Below, one piece after another: positions 18,988 to 28,533 of a stretch of DNA of 64,000 bases; the stretch's first letter is position 1, and each line of letters starts with the position of its first letter. Both the position numbers and the translations under genes were made by a program. The stretch covers positions 248,001 to 312,000 of the forward strand of contig NZ_CP015030.1 of NCBI RefSeq assembly GCF_011455695.1, written 5' to 3'. The notes under the pieces were generated by a model. That model was not told where the DNA came from and made no database searches. It was given only the letters and a program-made list of their open reading frames with translations. The DNA is from Mannheimia granulomatis (GTDB lineage: Bacteria; Pseudomonadota; Gammaproteobacteria; Enterobacterales; Pasteurellaceae).

Positions 18988-19922
18988 ATTTAATTATTTG
19001 TTGCACACCTTTGCAGGTACTAATTGCGGAAAAAATTATTGAAATGCACCCTAATGATGAATTTTTTGGGGTAATGCTTTCCACTGTTAAAAATACAAAA
19101 TTTGATTTCTACCAATCAAGGTTGGAGAAAAAATGCAGTCAATTTTTTGCGATGCAACAACATAGTGAACGCTTGCAATTATTAAAAGAAATTGTTTATT
19201 TAAAATGGACATTTATCGGTAAAAATTTTGATAAAGTTTTTGTTGCGAATATTAACGAGCTGGAAATTCAGTTTATATTAAGTACCATTCGATTTAATCA
19301 ACTTAATACCTTTGATGACGGCACTGCAAATATTGTGCTACAAAGTCTTTTTTATAAAGAAGATAATGTAGGCTTAAACCGTAAATTAATTAATACTCTT
19401 TTAGGTAATAAATATAGTTTAGATAAACTCAAAGCGTTATCTGTAGCACACTATACTATTTATCGTGATTTTCCGAATATTATCAGCAATACTATTTATG
19501 TGGATTTAATTGAAGCGCGTGATATAAAGAATGTATCGCAGGAAAATGATAAAATAATAAATATCTTATTAGGGCAGCCGATTTTTGAGCGTGAAGATGA
19601 AAAAAATATTGCTTTGGCGGAAAAGGTGATTAATACCTTTGATATTGATCTTTATCTGCCTCACCCAAGAGAAACATATAGATTATCGAATGTAGAGTAC
19701 ATCAATACAAATTTAATTTTAGAAGATTATATTTTTCAAGAATTTAGCCAGAAAAAATGCCGCGTTTATACCTATTTCAGTAGTGCTGTGATTAATATTT
19801 TAAACAAAAGCCCGAATATTGAAGTGGTAGCGTTAAGGGTGGATACGGATAATCCTGCCTACCTTGCCAGTTATGATTTGTTAGAAAAGTTAGGCATTCA
19901 GATTATTGATATTAGAGAATAA
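18984..19922 (+). CDS. GT52-family glycosyltransferase, probable sialyltransferase
   Basis: The 312-residue protein begins [20 protein letters not shown], which is typical of GT52 (Lst-type) transferases. It has the motif set shared by bacterial sialyltransferases: an acidic FDDGTANI segment (near residue 110), an HP motif (LPHPRE, near 225) and an SS motif (YFSSAVIN, near 265). GT52 includes alpha-2,3-sialyltransferases and some glucosyltransferases. The upstream neuDBAC genes make CMP-sialic acid as donor more likely. The start at 18984 overlaps the flippase stop; a longer frame from 18834 lies inside the flippase gene and was rejected. Confidence 0.75.
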   Translation: MNLIICCTPLQVLIAEKIIEMHPNDEFFGVMLSTVKNTKFDFYQSRLEKKCSQFFAMQQHSERLQLLKEIVYLKWTFIGKNFDKVFVANINELEIQFILSTIRFNQLNTFDDGTANIVLQSLFYKEDNVGLNRKLINTLLGNKYSLDKLKALSVAHYTIYRDFPNIISNTIYVDLIEARDIKNVSQENDKIINILLGQPIFEREDEKNIALAEKVINTFDIDLYLPHPRETYRLSNVEYINTNLILEDYIFQEFSQKKCRVYTYFSSAVINILNKSPNIEVVALRVDTDNPAYLASYDLLEKLGIQIIDIRE

Positions 19923-19923
19923 A

Positions 19924-20706
19924 ATGAAGAAATATTTAATTTCATTAGAGAAAGATGTAAAACGCCGAGAACTGTTTTTTTCTCAGCCGGATACAGCAGA
20001 TTTTCAAATTTTTAATGCCATTAATACGATGAGTGCAGAGTGGCATGAGCTAAATGACCGTTTTAATTTAGAAAAATTTGAACAACATTATGGGCGAAAA
20101 ACCACTAAAGGTGAGATTGGCTGCACACTAAGCCATTTAAGTGTTTATCAGTTGATTGCAGAAGATGATTCAATTCAGAATAATGACTATTGCCTTGTGT
20201 GCGAGGATGATGCTTTATTTGCTGCGCATTTCCAAAAAAACCTGAATTTACTTCTTGCTCAAAATCTAAATGCCGATATTGTATTGGTAGGGCAATCTAA
20301 AATCCCAAGCTTTGATGATAGCGAACTGGAAATCAATTACCCTTCTACCTTTGGCTTTTTGCAAAAAACAGTTCCGAATACGCCATATAAATATGCCTAT
20401 CCGTATCGTAATTATTTTGCCGGCACGGTTGCATATTTAATTAAAAAATCGACCGCTTGCCAGTTTTTAAACCAAGCCGGAGCGGAGCGTCCTTATTGGT
20501 TGGCAGACGACTTTATTTTATTTGGTAGTAAATTTAAGGTGGATACTTTAATTATTCGCCCATTGATGGTAATCGAAAATCCGGTTCTAATCAGTAATTT
20601 GGAAGATTTGCGTGGTTCACTTAATAATAATTTATGGAAGAAATCACTCAAATATCCTCTAAAAAAGGTCTTGGCGATACAACGCAATTTATCCCAATTA
20701 AAATAG
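19924..20706 (+). CDS. GT25-family LPS/LOS glycosyltransferase
   Basis: The 260-residue protein has the GT25 (Lex1/Lob1/LgtB-like) pattern: [19 protein letters not shown] at the N-terminus, [16 protein letters not shown], and the acidic donor-binding block [12 protein letters not shown]25 enzymes commonly add galactose or another hexose to lipooligosaccharide. The start at 19924 is one base after the preceding stop region and gives the family N-terminus. It could add the acceptor sugar later capped by sialic acid, but acceptor and donor are inferred. Confidence 0.78.
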   Translation: MKKYLISLEKDVKRRELFFSQPDTADFQIFNAINTMSAEWHELNDRFNLEKFEQHYGRKTTKGEIGCTLSHLSVYQLIAEDDSIQNNDYCLVCEDDALFAAHFQKNLNLLLAQNLNADIVLVGQSKIPSFDDSELEINYPSTFGFLQKTVPNTPYKYAYPYRNYFAGTVAYLIKKSTACQFLNQAGAERPYWLADDFILFGSKFKVDTLIIRPLMVIENPVLISNLEDLRGSLNNNLWKKSLKYPLKKVLAIQRNLSQLK

Positions 20707-20716
20707 CAGGTTTGCC

Positions 20717-21904
20717 ATGTCAGCATTAGTGAATTTATTTTATTTATACGATCCGTGGTTTTTCCATTTTTTGCGAATGGCATTTGTGGTAGGTGTATTC
20801 GCCTGTGGCTATTTGGTTTGGCAAATTATGCGTGGAAAGCCAAACGGTATTATGATCCCTAAAGATAGCCTGATTGCAATTATTGCCTTAATCGGTTTTA
20901 GCGTGATTCCGCTTTTAATTAACGGCACCAAAGAACTTGGGGTATTGGCAATGTATATCAAAATGTTGATTTTATTTATCTTCGGCATTGCGGTTTATAA
21001 TGTGTTTTATCGGGTAGAAGACGGCAAAGCCCTGTTGGTGCGGGATTTAAAAATAGGCATTGGAATTCAATGGGTTTTCGGGGTAATAGCATTATTAGGC
21101 GTGCCCTTTATGGTGGATTTTTTACTTTCTACTAATGCGATGATGCCACGCTTTTTCGGCTCGGAGCAGGAATATCGTCTATACAATATTACTTCGTCTG
21201 CTTTTTTCCAATTAAGTATTTTCTACTTAATGTTGCTGCATTTTTTATTGGCTTATAATAAAAAAACGGATTCCATTAATGGCTGGTTTCTGTTTTTAAT
21301 TTTGTGTATCGGCTTAATTTCAGGCAGAACTTTTTTATTGCTGTCGGTTATCAGCATCGCATTGTATTTCAAATGGCGATACGTGTTGCCGTTAGTGGCA
21401 TTTACTGCTTTGATTTTATTTCTAGCCATTGTTTTTCCAGAAAATCGCTATGTGGAACACGCCCTAGAGCCGGTGATTAATCTGTTATCCGGTTCGGGAA
21501 AAGTGAGTTCTTCCACCGATAATTTAGTGAAAAACCATCTGTTTTTACCGACACTTAGCCAGTTTATTTCAGGCGATGGTTTGTACTACACTGAAAAAGG
21601 TGGCTATTATGGCGGCTCGGATTCAGGCTATATCCGCCAAACGCTGTATGGTGGTGTAAGCTATATGTTGGCTTGCTTTGCCTTTACCTTTTATTTTGTG
21701 CGAAAAGTGGCAGTGAATTGGTTTGAAGGAAATTGGATTTTCACCTTATCAACGATAGGCCTTTTAGCCATTTTAAACATTAAGGCAGATACTTTCGCCT
21801 TCCCGGGGTTGATGATGTTGTTTTTAATGTTCTTATCGTTGTTTGGTACAAGCGGTCGAAATTTAGTGATTTTTTGCAAAAAAAATGAGGCAGGAAATGT
21901 TTAG
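20717..21904 (+). CDS. Wzy-like O-antigen polymerase
   Basis: The 395-residue protein has about 10-11 predicted membrane helices and a longer hydrophilic loop in its second half (about residues 250-310, with VKNHLFLPTLSQFISGDGLYY). This topology fits Wzy O-antigen polymerases, whose sequences are poorly conserved. Its position between the flippase/transferase genes and two GT2 genes supports this. A WaaL-type ligase is the main alternative. The last codons overlap the next gene, and a full uptake signal lies within its 3' end. Confidence 0.68.
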   Translation: MSALVNLFYLYDPWFFHFLRMAFVVGVFACGYLVWQIMRGKPNGIMIPKDSLIAIIALIGFSVIPLLINGTKELGVLAMYIKMLILFIFGIAVYNVFYRVEDGKALLVRDLKIGIGIQWVFGVIALLGVPFMVDFLLSTNAMMPRFFGSEQEYRLYNITSSAFFQLSIFYLMLLHFLLAYNKKTDSINGWFLFLILCIGLISGRTFLLLSVISIALYFKWRYVLPLVAFTALILFLAIVFPENRYVEHALEPVINLLSGSGKVSSSTDNLVKNHLFLPTLSQFISGDGLYYTEKGGYYGGSDSGYIRQTLYGGVSYMLACFAFTFYFVRKVAVNWFEGNWIFTLSTIGLLAILNIKADTFAFPGLMMLFLMFLSLFGTSGRNLVIFCKKNEAGNV

Positions 21905-22781
21905 TATTATTGTGCCGTCTTATAACCGCAATGCTGAAATTAAGGCGTTGCTGGAGAGTTTAAAACAGCAAACGGTGTATAATTTTGAAGTGATTATTGT
22001 TGATGATCATTCCCAAACGGTGGTTGAAGTGAATGATGATTATCCATTTGAGGTCAAAGTGATCCGCAATAACCCGAATGTGGGGGCGGCTCAAAGTCGT
22101 AATGTGGGAGCAAATCACGCCAGCCGAGAGTGGCTGCTGTTTTTAGACGATGACGATCGTTTTATGCCTGAAAAGTGTGAGCGATTGGCGAAGGCGATTA
22201 GCCAAAATCCGCAGGCTAATTTTGTTTACCACCCGGCAAAATGTGAAATGGTGAATGAAGGTTTTACCTATGTCACCAAGCCGTTTAAAACACGTGACGA
22301 ACTGACCAAAGAGAATATTCTCAAAGCCAACAAAATTGGCGGTATGCCGATGATTGGTTTAAAGAAAGCGTTATTTTGCAAAGTTGGCGGATTATCTGAC
22401 CGCTTGCGTTCGTTGGAAGATTACGATTTCCTATTGAAGTTGTTGGAAGAGTCAAGCTTTGAGCCGCTTTATGTGGATGAGCCTCTCACTTATTGCACCT
22501 TCCACACCAAACGTTCCAGCGTTTCAACGGATACTAGCAATACACAAAAGGCGATTGACTATATTCAGCAAACTTATATTAAAACGCCAGAACAAGCTGA
22601 GAATTTTAAGCTCAATTCACTGTATATTTTAAGCTATCCACACGTGATGAATTTATCGCGTAGTGCGGCAAAATATTATATTGAAATGTTTAAACAAACA
22701 AAAAATATCAAGCAACTGATTATTGCGGCTGCTATTTTTATCTCGCCGAAATTGGCGATTAACTTAAAAAGGTTTATCTAA
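21897..22781 (+). CDS. GT2-family glycosyltransferase (first)
   Basis: The 294-residue protein starts MFSIIVPSYNRNAEIKALLE and has the GT-A core blocks FEVIIVDDHS and LLFLDDDDRF, the latter holding the DxD metal-binding acidic cluster, followed by LRSLEDYDFLLKL. It is an inverting GT2 enzyme. Sugar donor and linkage are not predictable. The start at 21897 is preferred over 21885 because a GAGG ribosome site sits at the right distance and the protein then begins at the conserved strand. It overlaps wzy and abuts the next gene. Confidence 0.8.
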   Translation: MFSIIVPSYNRNAEIKALLESLKQQTVYNFEVIIVDDHSQTVVEVNDDYPFEVKVIRNNPNVGAAQSRNVGANHASREWLLFLDDDDRFMPEKCERLAKAISQNPQANFVYHPAKCEMVNEGFTYVTKPFKTRDELTKENILKANKIGGMPMIGLKKALFCKVGGLSDRLRSLEDYDFLLKLLEESSFEPLYVDEPLTYCTFHTKRSSVSTDTSNTQKAIDYIQQTYIKTPEQAENFKLNSLYILSYPHVMNLSRSAAKYYIEMFKQTKNIKQLIIAAAIFISPKLAINLKRFI

Positions 22782-23581
22782 TGAAATTTTCCGTTTTAAT
22801 GTCGTTATACATTAAAGAGCAACCTCAATATTTAAGAGAGTGTTTTGAAAGCCTAAAAGTACAAACTGTACAGGCTGATGAAATTGTTGTTTGCTTTGAT
22901 GGGGCAATTACCCCTGAATTGGATGCGATTGTAGAAGAATATAGTGCCATTTTACCGATAAAAGCAGTGAGATTTCCACAAAATCGCGGATTAGGTAAAA
23001 CCTTGAATGATGGCTTAACCCATTGTTCAAATGAGTGGGTTTTCCGTATGGATACGGACGATATTTGTGTGCCTGAGCGGTTTGAAAAACAAGTAGCGTT
23101 TATTGAGAAGTATCCTGAAACTGTGATTTTCGGCGGACAAATTGCCGAATTTGGGCAAAATATTGAAGATATTGTGGCTTATCGCAATGTGCCGACTTCT
23201 GCCGATGAAATCGTGAAATTTACCCGTTTGCGTTGCCCGTTTAATCATATGACGGTAGCTTACCAAAAATCTAAAGTGTTAGAGGTTGGGGGCTATCAAG
23301 ATTTGCAAGAAGATTACTATCTATGGATTAAACTGATTGCACAATTTAAACAAGTAGCAAATTTACCGGATTTATTGGTTTATGCCCGTGTTGGGAACGG
23401 AATGGTTAGCAGACGGCGTGGTATGGCACAAGCAGAAGCAGAATGGCGTTTATATAAATTGAAAAATAAATGCAAAATCCACGACCCAATCTCAGGGTTC
23501 GCGGTGTTCTTAATGCGTGCAATTCCAAGATTATTACCACTTTCCGCATTAAAAGCGGTATATGGCTTATTAAGAAAATAA
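22781..23581 (+). CDS. GT2-family glycosyltransferase (second, AmsE-like)
   Basis: The 266-residue protein begins MKFSVLMSLYIKEQPQYLRE and has NRGLGKTLNDGLTHC, WVFRMDTDDI (DxD motif) and QEDYYLWIKL, resembling AmsE-type transferases of exopolysaccharide clusters. Donor sugar unknown. It overlaps the previous gene by one base and is the last gene of the glycan operon, followed by a strong terminator. Confidence 0.8.
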   Translation: MKFSVLMSLYIKEQPQYLRECFESLKVQTVQADEIVVCFDGAITPELDAIVEEYSAILPIKAVRFPQNRGLGKTLNDGLTHCSNEWVFRMDTDDICVPERFEKQVAFIEKYPETVIFGGQIAEFGQNIEDIVAYRNVPTSADEIVKFTRLRCPFNHMTVAYQKSKVLEVGGYQDLQEDYYLWIKLIAQFKQVANLPDLLVYARVGNGMVSRRRGMAQAEAEWRLYKLKNKCKIHDPISGFAVFLMRAIPRLLPLSALKAVYGLLRK

Positions 23582-23597
23582 GTTTGAAGAAATGTTG

Positions 23598-23628
23598 AAA
23601 GAGCCACAGTTAAAAACTGTGGCTCTTT
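23598..23628. terminator. Bidirectional terminator between the glycan operon and msrA
   Basis: AAAGAGCCACAGTT and AACTGTGGCTCTTT form a perfect 14-bp stem with a 3-base loop, between two convergent genes. Confidence 0.85.
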
Positions 23629-23631
23629 AGG

Positions 23632-24138
23632 TTACTGATTTTTTAAGATTTTATTCATTAGTTGGATATCAATATGGCAGTATCCATTCGGATTTTTCAC
23701 CAAATATTCTTGGTGGTATTCTTCTGCCGGAAAATATTGTTCCAACATTTCATTTTCAACCGCAAGAGGCTTGTCAAAATGTGTTTGTAGTTCGGCAAGC
23801 GCTTGGTTGATCACAGGAATATCTTGTGGATCAACATAATAAATACCTGTACGGTATTGGATACCTACATCATGACCTTGCTGGTTAATGCTAATCGGAT
23901 CAATCACTTGAAAGAAATAATTTAATAATTTGGCAAGGCTGATTTTATCGGCATCGTAAGTGACTTTAACTACTTCAGCATGACCACTGCCGGAGCAGAC
24001 ATCTTGGTAGCTTGGGTTATCAGTATTGCCATTGGCATAGCCAGACTGAGCTTTAATCACTCCGTTAATGCGTTGCATAAAAGACTCTACGCCCCAGAAA
24101 CAGCCACCTGCTAAATAAATTTCACGAATGTTTTGCAT
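23632..24138 (-). CDS. msrA: Peptide methionine-S-sulfoxide reductase MsrA
   Basis: MsrA reduces methionine-S-sulfoxide and repairs oxidised proteins. The 168-residue single-domain protein has the catalytic motif GCFWGVESFM near its N-terminus, then SGYANGNTDNPSYQDVCSG, GHAEVVKVTYD and GVQYRT-type block GIQYRTGIYY. No MsrB domain is fused, unlike some Pasteurellaceae PilB-type proteins. A GGAGAG ribosome site precedes the ATG. It is monocistronic and convergent with the glycan operon. Confidence 0.93.
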   Translation of the reverse strand: MQNIREIYLAGGCFWGVESFMQRINGVIKAQSGYANGNTDNPSYQDVCSGSGHAEVVKVTYDADKISLAKLLNYFFQVIDPISINQQGHDVGIQYRTGIYYVDPQDIPVINQALAELQTHFDKPLAVENEMLEQYFPAEEYHQEYLVKNPNGYCHIDIQLMNKILKNQ

Positions 24139-24426
24139 AATTTGCTCTCCTATAAATCATCCTATAATGTATAAATTTTTGCGGGAATTTATTTCAATCT
24201 GTGTTTAGATTGTTCGCCCCATGCTGTAGTGGTAAAAATAAGGTGTAAAATGACCGCTTGTAAAAGGTATTTCGTAAGTTTACTGATGTTAAAGATTATG
24301 CTAAATGAAATACCATAATTTGTTTTTTGTCAATTTATGTTTTATTTGTGTAATTTTTACAAGATTTTTTACGTAAAAATAGGTATATTAATACTCCCTT
24401 TTTAACATGTTTATCTTAGAGGTCTT

Positions 24427-25689
24427 ATGGGTACGCTTAACAGCCTTTTAGGCATAGTTGTTTTACTGTTGATCGCATTTTTATTTTCAAATAATAAACG
24501 TGCGATTAGTATGCGAGCAGTATTGGGTGCATTAGCATTACAAATTGCTATTGGTGCATTAGTGCTTTATGTGCCTGCAGGTCGTGATGCATTAAATGCG
24601 ATTGCTAATGGAGTTTCGAAAGTCATTTCTTATGGAAATGAGGGGATCTCATTTTTATTCAGTGGCTTAGTTAGTGATAAAATGTTTGAAGTATTTGGTG
24701 GTGGCGGTTTCGTTTTCGCCTTCCGCGTACTTCCGGTTATTGTATTCTTCTCAGCATTAATTTCACTTCTTTACTATATTGGTGTAATGCAATGGGTGAT
24801 TCGTATTTTAGGTGGTACTTTACAAAAAGTGTTAGGTACATCGAAAGCAGAATCCATGTCGGCAGCCGCAAATATCTTTGTAGGCCAAACTGAAGCCCCG
24901 CTTGTGGTAAAACCTTATATCAGTAAAATGACAGAGTCTGAATTATTTGCCATTATGGCTGGTGGTTTAGCATCTATTGCCGGTTCTGTAATGGCGGGCT
25001 ATGCAGGAATGGGCGTACCATTAACCTATTTGATTGCAGCATCCTTTATGGCTGCTCCAGCAGGTTTACTTTTTGCTAAGATTATGGTGCCACAAACAGA
25101 AAAATTCAGTGATGATTTGGAAAGTGTGGATTTAGAAAAACCGGCAAATGTTTTAGATGCTGTTGCATCTGGCGCATCATCAGGTATGCAATTGGCATTT
25201 AACGTAGGTGCAATGTTAATTGCTTTTGTTGCGTTGATTGCTTTAATCAATGGTATTTTAGGTGGTATTGGTGGCTGGTTTGGTTATGAAACCTTAAGTC
25301 TAGGCCAGATTTTTGGCTGGGTGTTCAAACCACTAGCTTGGGTCATCGGTGTACCATGGGAAGAATCTGAAATTGCAGGTCAGATGATCGGCTTGAAATT
25401 AGCTGTGAATGAATTTGTGGGCTATGTTGAATTTTCTAAATACTTAGCTCCAGAATCTACAGTTCAATTGAGCGAAAAAACAGTGGCGATTATCACTTTT
25501 GCACTTTGTGGTTTTGCTAACGTAAGTTCAATTGCCGTGTTAATCGGTGGTATTGGTGCGATGGCTCCAAACCGTCGTGCAGACATTGCACGTTTAGGCA
25601 TTAAAGCTGTTATCGCCGGCTCATTAGCTAACTTAATGAGTGCAACAATCGCAGGATTGTTTATCGGCTTAGGCGGAGCGGTATTATAA
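24427..25689 (+). CDS. nupC: Concentrative nucleoside transporter NupC family
   Basis: The 420-residue inner-membrane protein is a CNT-family nucleoside symporter: [40 protein letters not shown] and the C-terminal [21 protein letters not shown] are family hallmarks. It has about 8-10 membrane segments. It imports nucleosides whose breakdown is handled by the deoC and deoD genes that follow. A terminator-like hairpin after nupC suggests at least partial transcriptional separation from deoC. Confidence 0.9.
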   Translation: MGTLNSLLGIVVLLLIAFLFSNNKRAISMRAVLGALALQIAIGALVLYVPAGRDALNAIANGVSKVISYGNEGISFLFSGLVSDKMFEVFGGGGFVFAFRVLPVIVFFSALISLLYYIGVMQWVIRILGGTLQKVLGTSKAESMSAAANIFVGQTEAPLVVKPYISKMTESELFAIMAGGLASIAGSVMAGYAGMGVPLTYLIAASFMAAPAGLLFAKIMVPQTEKFSDDLESVDLEKPANVLDAVASGASSGMQLAFNVGAMLIAFVALIALINGILGGIGGWFGYETLSLGQIFGWVFKPLAWVIGVPWEESEIAGQMIGLKLAVNEFVGYVEFSKYLAPESTVQLSEKTVAIITFALCGFANVSSIAVLIGGIGAMAPNRRADIARLGIKAVIAGSLANLMSATIAGLFIGLGGAVL

Positions 25690-25697
25690 ATTACCTG

Positions 25698-25726
25698 ATT
25701 AAAACCACTAGAAATAGTGGTTTTAA
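25698..25726 (+). terminator. Terminator after nupC
   Basis: ATTAAAACCACTA and TAGTGGTTTTAAT form a perfect 13-bp stem closed by a GAAA tetraloop and followed by CTTTT. Confidence 0.75.
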
Positions 25727-25833
25727 TCTTTTGGGCTGTACGTAAACGGTTGCATAAAATTTTACTATTTACAAGCGGTTAGATTTTTATATTATTTTGC
25801 AAACAAATTGTTAATTTGAAAAAGGAGAGGACG

Positions 25834-26610
25834 ATGATGTTAAAAGATTCGGCAAAACTTTCTTTGTCTTTGATGGATCTAACGACCTTAAATGACAATG
25901 ATACAGATGAAAAAGTTATTTCACTCTGTCAACAGGCTAAAACTTTATTTGGTACGCCTGCAGCGGTTTGCGTTTATCCTCGTTTTGTGCCTATTGCACG
26001 TAAAGCATTAAAAGCAGAAGGTATTGAGCAAGTTAAAATTGCAACGGTAACAAATTTCCCTCATGGTAACGATGATATTGAAATTGCCGTAACTGAAACC
26101 AAAGCGGCTATTGCTTACGGTGCAGATGAGGTTGATGTTGTTTTTCCTTATAAAGCTTTAATAGCCGGAGAGGAAACTGTTGGTTTTGAATTAGTTAAAC
26201 AATGTAAAGCAGTCTGTACAGAAAATAACGTTTTACTCAAAGTTATTATTGAAACCGGTGAGTTACAAACCACAGAGCTGATTCGCAAAGCGAGCGAAAT
26301 TTCAATTCAAGCGGGGGCTGATTTCATCAAAACCTCAACAGGTAAAGTGGCGGTTAATGCTACATTAGAAGCTGCTCGCATCATGTTGGAAACAATTCGT
26401 GATTTAGGCGTAGCAGAACATGTTGGCTTTAAAGCTGCAGGTGGTGTAAAAACAACTGAAGAAGCAGCTCAATATTTAGAATTAGCGGATTCGATTTTAG
26501 GGAAAGATTGGATCAACGCTTCACATTTTCGTTTTGGTGCTTCAAGTTTACTTGCTAATTTATTGGCAACTTTAAATAATGAGCAGCAACAATCTGTTCA
26601 AGGTTATTAA
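25834..26610 (+). CDS. deoC: Deoxyribose-phosphate aldolase DeoC
   Basis: DeoC splits 2-deoxyribose-5-phosphate into acetaldehyde and glyceraldehyde-3-phosphate. The 258-residue TIM-barrel protein has the Schiff-base motif FIKTSTGK, the second-lysine motif [13 protein letters not shown] and the early [14 protein letters not shown] block, matching E. coli DeoC (259 residues). The start is placed at 25834 because AAGGAGAGG lies just upstream; the ATG three bases later is equally possible. It precedes deoD by 26 bases in one unit. Confidence 0.93.
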   Translation: MMLKDSAKLSLSLMDLTTLNDNDTDEKVISLCQQAKTLFGTPAAVCVYPRFVPIARKALKAEGIEQVKIATVTNFPHGNDDIEIAVTETKAAIAYGADEVDVVFPYKALIAGEETVGFELVKQCKAVCTENNVLLKVIIETGELQTTELIRKASEISIQAGADFIKTSTGKVAVNATLEAARIMLETIRDLGVAEHVGFKAAGGVKTTEEAAQYLELADSILGKDWINASHFRFGASSLLANLLATLNNEQQQSVQGY

Positions 26611-26636
26611 TTTTTATCTATTAAGAGGACAAAAAT

Positions 26637-27356
26637 ATGGCAACTCCACATATTAATGCACCAGAAGGTGCTTTCGCAGACGTTGTAATTATGCCGGGCG
26701 ACCCGCTTCGTGCGAAATATATTGCAGAAACCTTTTTAGAGGATGCAAAAGAAGTAACCAATGTGCGTAATATGCTAGGTTATACCGGCACTTATAAGGG
26801 ACGCCGTATTTCGGTTATGGGCCATGGTATGGGGATTCCATCTTGCTCTATCTATACTAAAGAGTTGATCACAGAATATGGTGTGAAAAAAATCATTCGT
26901 GTCGGTTCTTGTGGTGCCGTCCGCAATGATGTGCATGTACGTGATGTAATTATTGGAACAGGTGCTTGTACGGATTCTAAAGTAAACCGCATTCGTTTCC
27001 GTGATCACGATTTTGCTGCGATCGCAGATTTCGATATGGCACTTGCAGCTCACCAAGCAGCTAAACAAAAAGGCTTAAATGTATTGGTAGGTAATTTATT
27101 CTCTGCTGATCTATTCTATTCACCGGATGTTGAGATGTTCGATGTGATGGAAAAATACGGCATTTTAGGTGTTGAAATGGAAGCAGCAGGAATTTATGGT
27201 GTTGCAGCTGAATTCGGTGCGAAAGCATTAGCTATTTGTACTGTATCAGACCATATTCGTACAGGTGAGCAGACCACATCAGAAGAGCGTCAATTAACCT
27301 TTAATGATATGATTGAAATTGCTTTAGAGTCTGTGCTTATTGGCGATAAGATGTAA
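26637..27356 (+). CDS. deoD: Purine nucleoside phosphorylase DeoD
   Basis: DeoD phosphorolyses purine (deoxy)ribonucleosides to base and (deoxy)ribose-1-phosphate. The 239-residue protein matches the bacterial hexameric class: [42 protein letters not shown] and [20 protein letters not shown]. Length equals E. coli DeoD (239). An AAGAGGA ribosome site precedes the start. The product pathway connects to DeoC, encoded just upstream. Confidence 0.95.
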   Translation: MATPHINAPEGAFADVVIMPGDPLRAKYIAETFLEDAKEVTNVRNMLGYTGTYKGRRISVMGHGMGIPSCSIYTKELITEYGVKKIIRVGSCGAVRNDVHVRDVIIGTGACTDSKVNRIRFRDHDFAAIADFDMALAAHQAAKQKGLNVLVGNLFSADLFYSPDVEMFDVMEKYGILGVEMEAAGIYGVAAEFGAKALAICTVSDHIRTGEQTTSEERQLTFNDMIEIALESVLIGDKM

Positions 27357-27383
27357 GCGGTTACTTTTTTCAAAAAATTTGCA

Positions 27384-27417
27384 AATCCCTAGCGAGTTTT
27401 TCGTTAGGGATTTTTTA
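27384..27417 (+). terminator. Terminator after deoD
   Basis: AAATCCCTAGC and GTTAGGGATTT pair (one G-T type mismatch) and are followed by a T-run. Confidence 0.75.
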
Positions 27418-27425
27418 TACCTTGT

Positions 27426-27464
27426 GTTGAATATTAATTTATTTTTAATGAATAAGTATTCATA
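27426..27464 (+). promoter_or_regulatory. Tandem ARG boxes (ArgR operator) upstream of argC
   Basis: The 18-bp sequence AATGAATAAGTATTCATA at 27447-27464 fits the ArgR consensus WNTGAATWWWWATTCANW almost perfectly. A weaker 18-bp box (GTTGAATATTAATTTATT-like, 27426-27443) precedes it by exactly 3 bp, the spacing of ArgR hexamer-binding pairs. They lie 76 bases before argC, so the argCBD operon is probably arginine-repressed. Confidence 0.8.
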
Positions 27465-27539
27465 AATAAACTTGAATTTTCGTTTGAATAGACTTAGACT
27501 AAAACCAATTTCATCAAGATAAAGATATAAGGGTGTGAA

Positions 27540-28481
27540 ATGAGCAAATACAAAATTTTTGTGGACGGAGCGGTCGGCACAACAGGGCTACGCATTCATG
27601 AGCGATTAAGTGAAGCTGAAGATATTGAGCTGTTGACCTTGCCGGACGAACTACGAAAAGATCTGAATGCACGATTGAAAAAAGTTGCCGAAGCAGATTT
27701 AACCTTTCTCTGCCTGCCGGATGAAGCCTCAAAAGAGTTAGTGGAAAATGCACCGAAAAATGCTCGTATTTGCGATACTTCCACTGCACACAGAGTCAAC
27801 CCTGATTGGGTTTATGGTTTTGCCGAATTAAGCGGACAGCGTGAGAAAATCAAAAACGCCAACCGCGTTGCAGTGCCGGGCTGCCATGCAACAGGTTATA
27901 TCGCGTTAGTTCGCCCGTTGGTGGAAAAAGGCGTGCTACCTGTTGATTATCCGTTAAGCTGCCATTCTCTCACCGGCTATTCAGGCGGTGGAAAATCCAT
28001 GATCTCTGATTATAAAAGTTCGGAACGCCCTCAGGCATTCGATGCTCCGCGTGTGTATGGTTTAGCTTTAAAACATAAGCATTTGCCAGAAATGCAAGCC
28101 TTAACTCTCATGCAAAATCCACCGATTTTCACCCCTGTGGTAGCCGATTTCTATAGTGGAATGCTAGTTACTGTCCCTTTACCGATAAGCGCTTTACAAG
28201 CGGTCAAATCTGGCGAAGAAATTGCAAATCTATTGGTTGATTATTATAAAGGTAACCCATTGATTAATATACACCCTTATCAAGATTTTCCTGAAGACGG
28301 TATGCTTGCGGCCAACGCGTATTCAGGCAAAGATAATCTTGAGATTTTTGTGTACGGTAACGAAAGCCAAATTCTACTTGCCGCCCGTTTTGATAACTTA
28401 GGCAAAGGGGCCTCAGGAGCTGCGGTGCAATGTATGAATATTATGTTGGGTAGGAGTGAGGTTTCGGGGTTAGAAATTTAA
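27540..28481 (+). CDS. argC: N-acetyl-gamma-glutamyl-phosphate reductase, type 2
   Basis: ArgC reduces N-acetylglutamyl-phosphate to the semialdehyde in arginine synthesis. The 313-residue protein is of the short type 2 class: N-terminal FVDGAVGTTGLRIHERL, catalytic-Cys motif AVPGCHATGYIAL and substrate segment LTGYSGGGKSMI. It heads an argC-argB-argD operon behind ARG boxes. Its stop is followed at once by a long perfect hairpin before argB. Confidence 0.93.
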   Translation: MSKYKIFVDGAVGTTGLRIHERLSEAEDIELLTLPDELRKDLNARLKKVAEADLTFLCLPDEASKELVENAPKNARICDTSTAHRVNPDWVYGFAELSGQREKIKNANRVAVPGCHATGYIALVRPLVEKGVLPVDYPLSCHSLTGYSGGGKSMISDYKSSERPQAFDAPRVYGLALKHKHLPEMQALTLMQNPPIFTPVVADFYSGMLVTVPLPISALQAVKSGEEIANLLVDYYKGNPLINIHPYQDFPEDGMLAANAYSGKDNLEIFVYGNESQILLAARFDNLGKGASGAAVQCMNIMLGRSEVSGLEI

Positions 28482-28483
28482 CT

Positions 28484-28517
28484 TGTTGTTTTCTTTGCTT
28501 ACGCAAAGAAAACAACA
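28484..28517 (+). other. Intercistronic hairpin between argC and argB
   Basis: TGTTGTTTTCTTTGC and GCAAAGAAAACAACA form a perfect 15-bp stem with a TTAC loop, starting three bases after the argC stop. No T-run follows, so it is not a standard terminator. It may affect mRNA processing or argB translation. Confidence 0.7.
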
Positions 28518-28533
28518 GAAAACAGGAGATGTA

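Noticed and set aside
24340-24400. Possible CRP site before nupC (TGTGTAATTTTTACA)
   Set aside because: The half-site spacing is one base short of the CRP consensus and the right half is weak.
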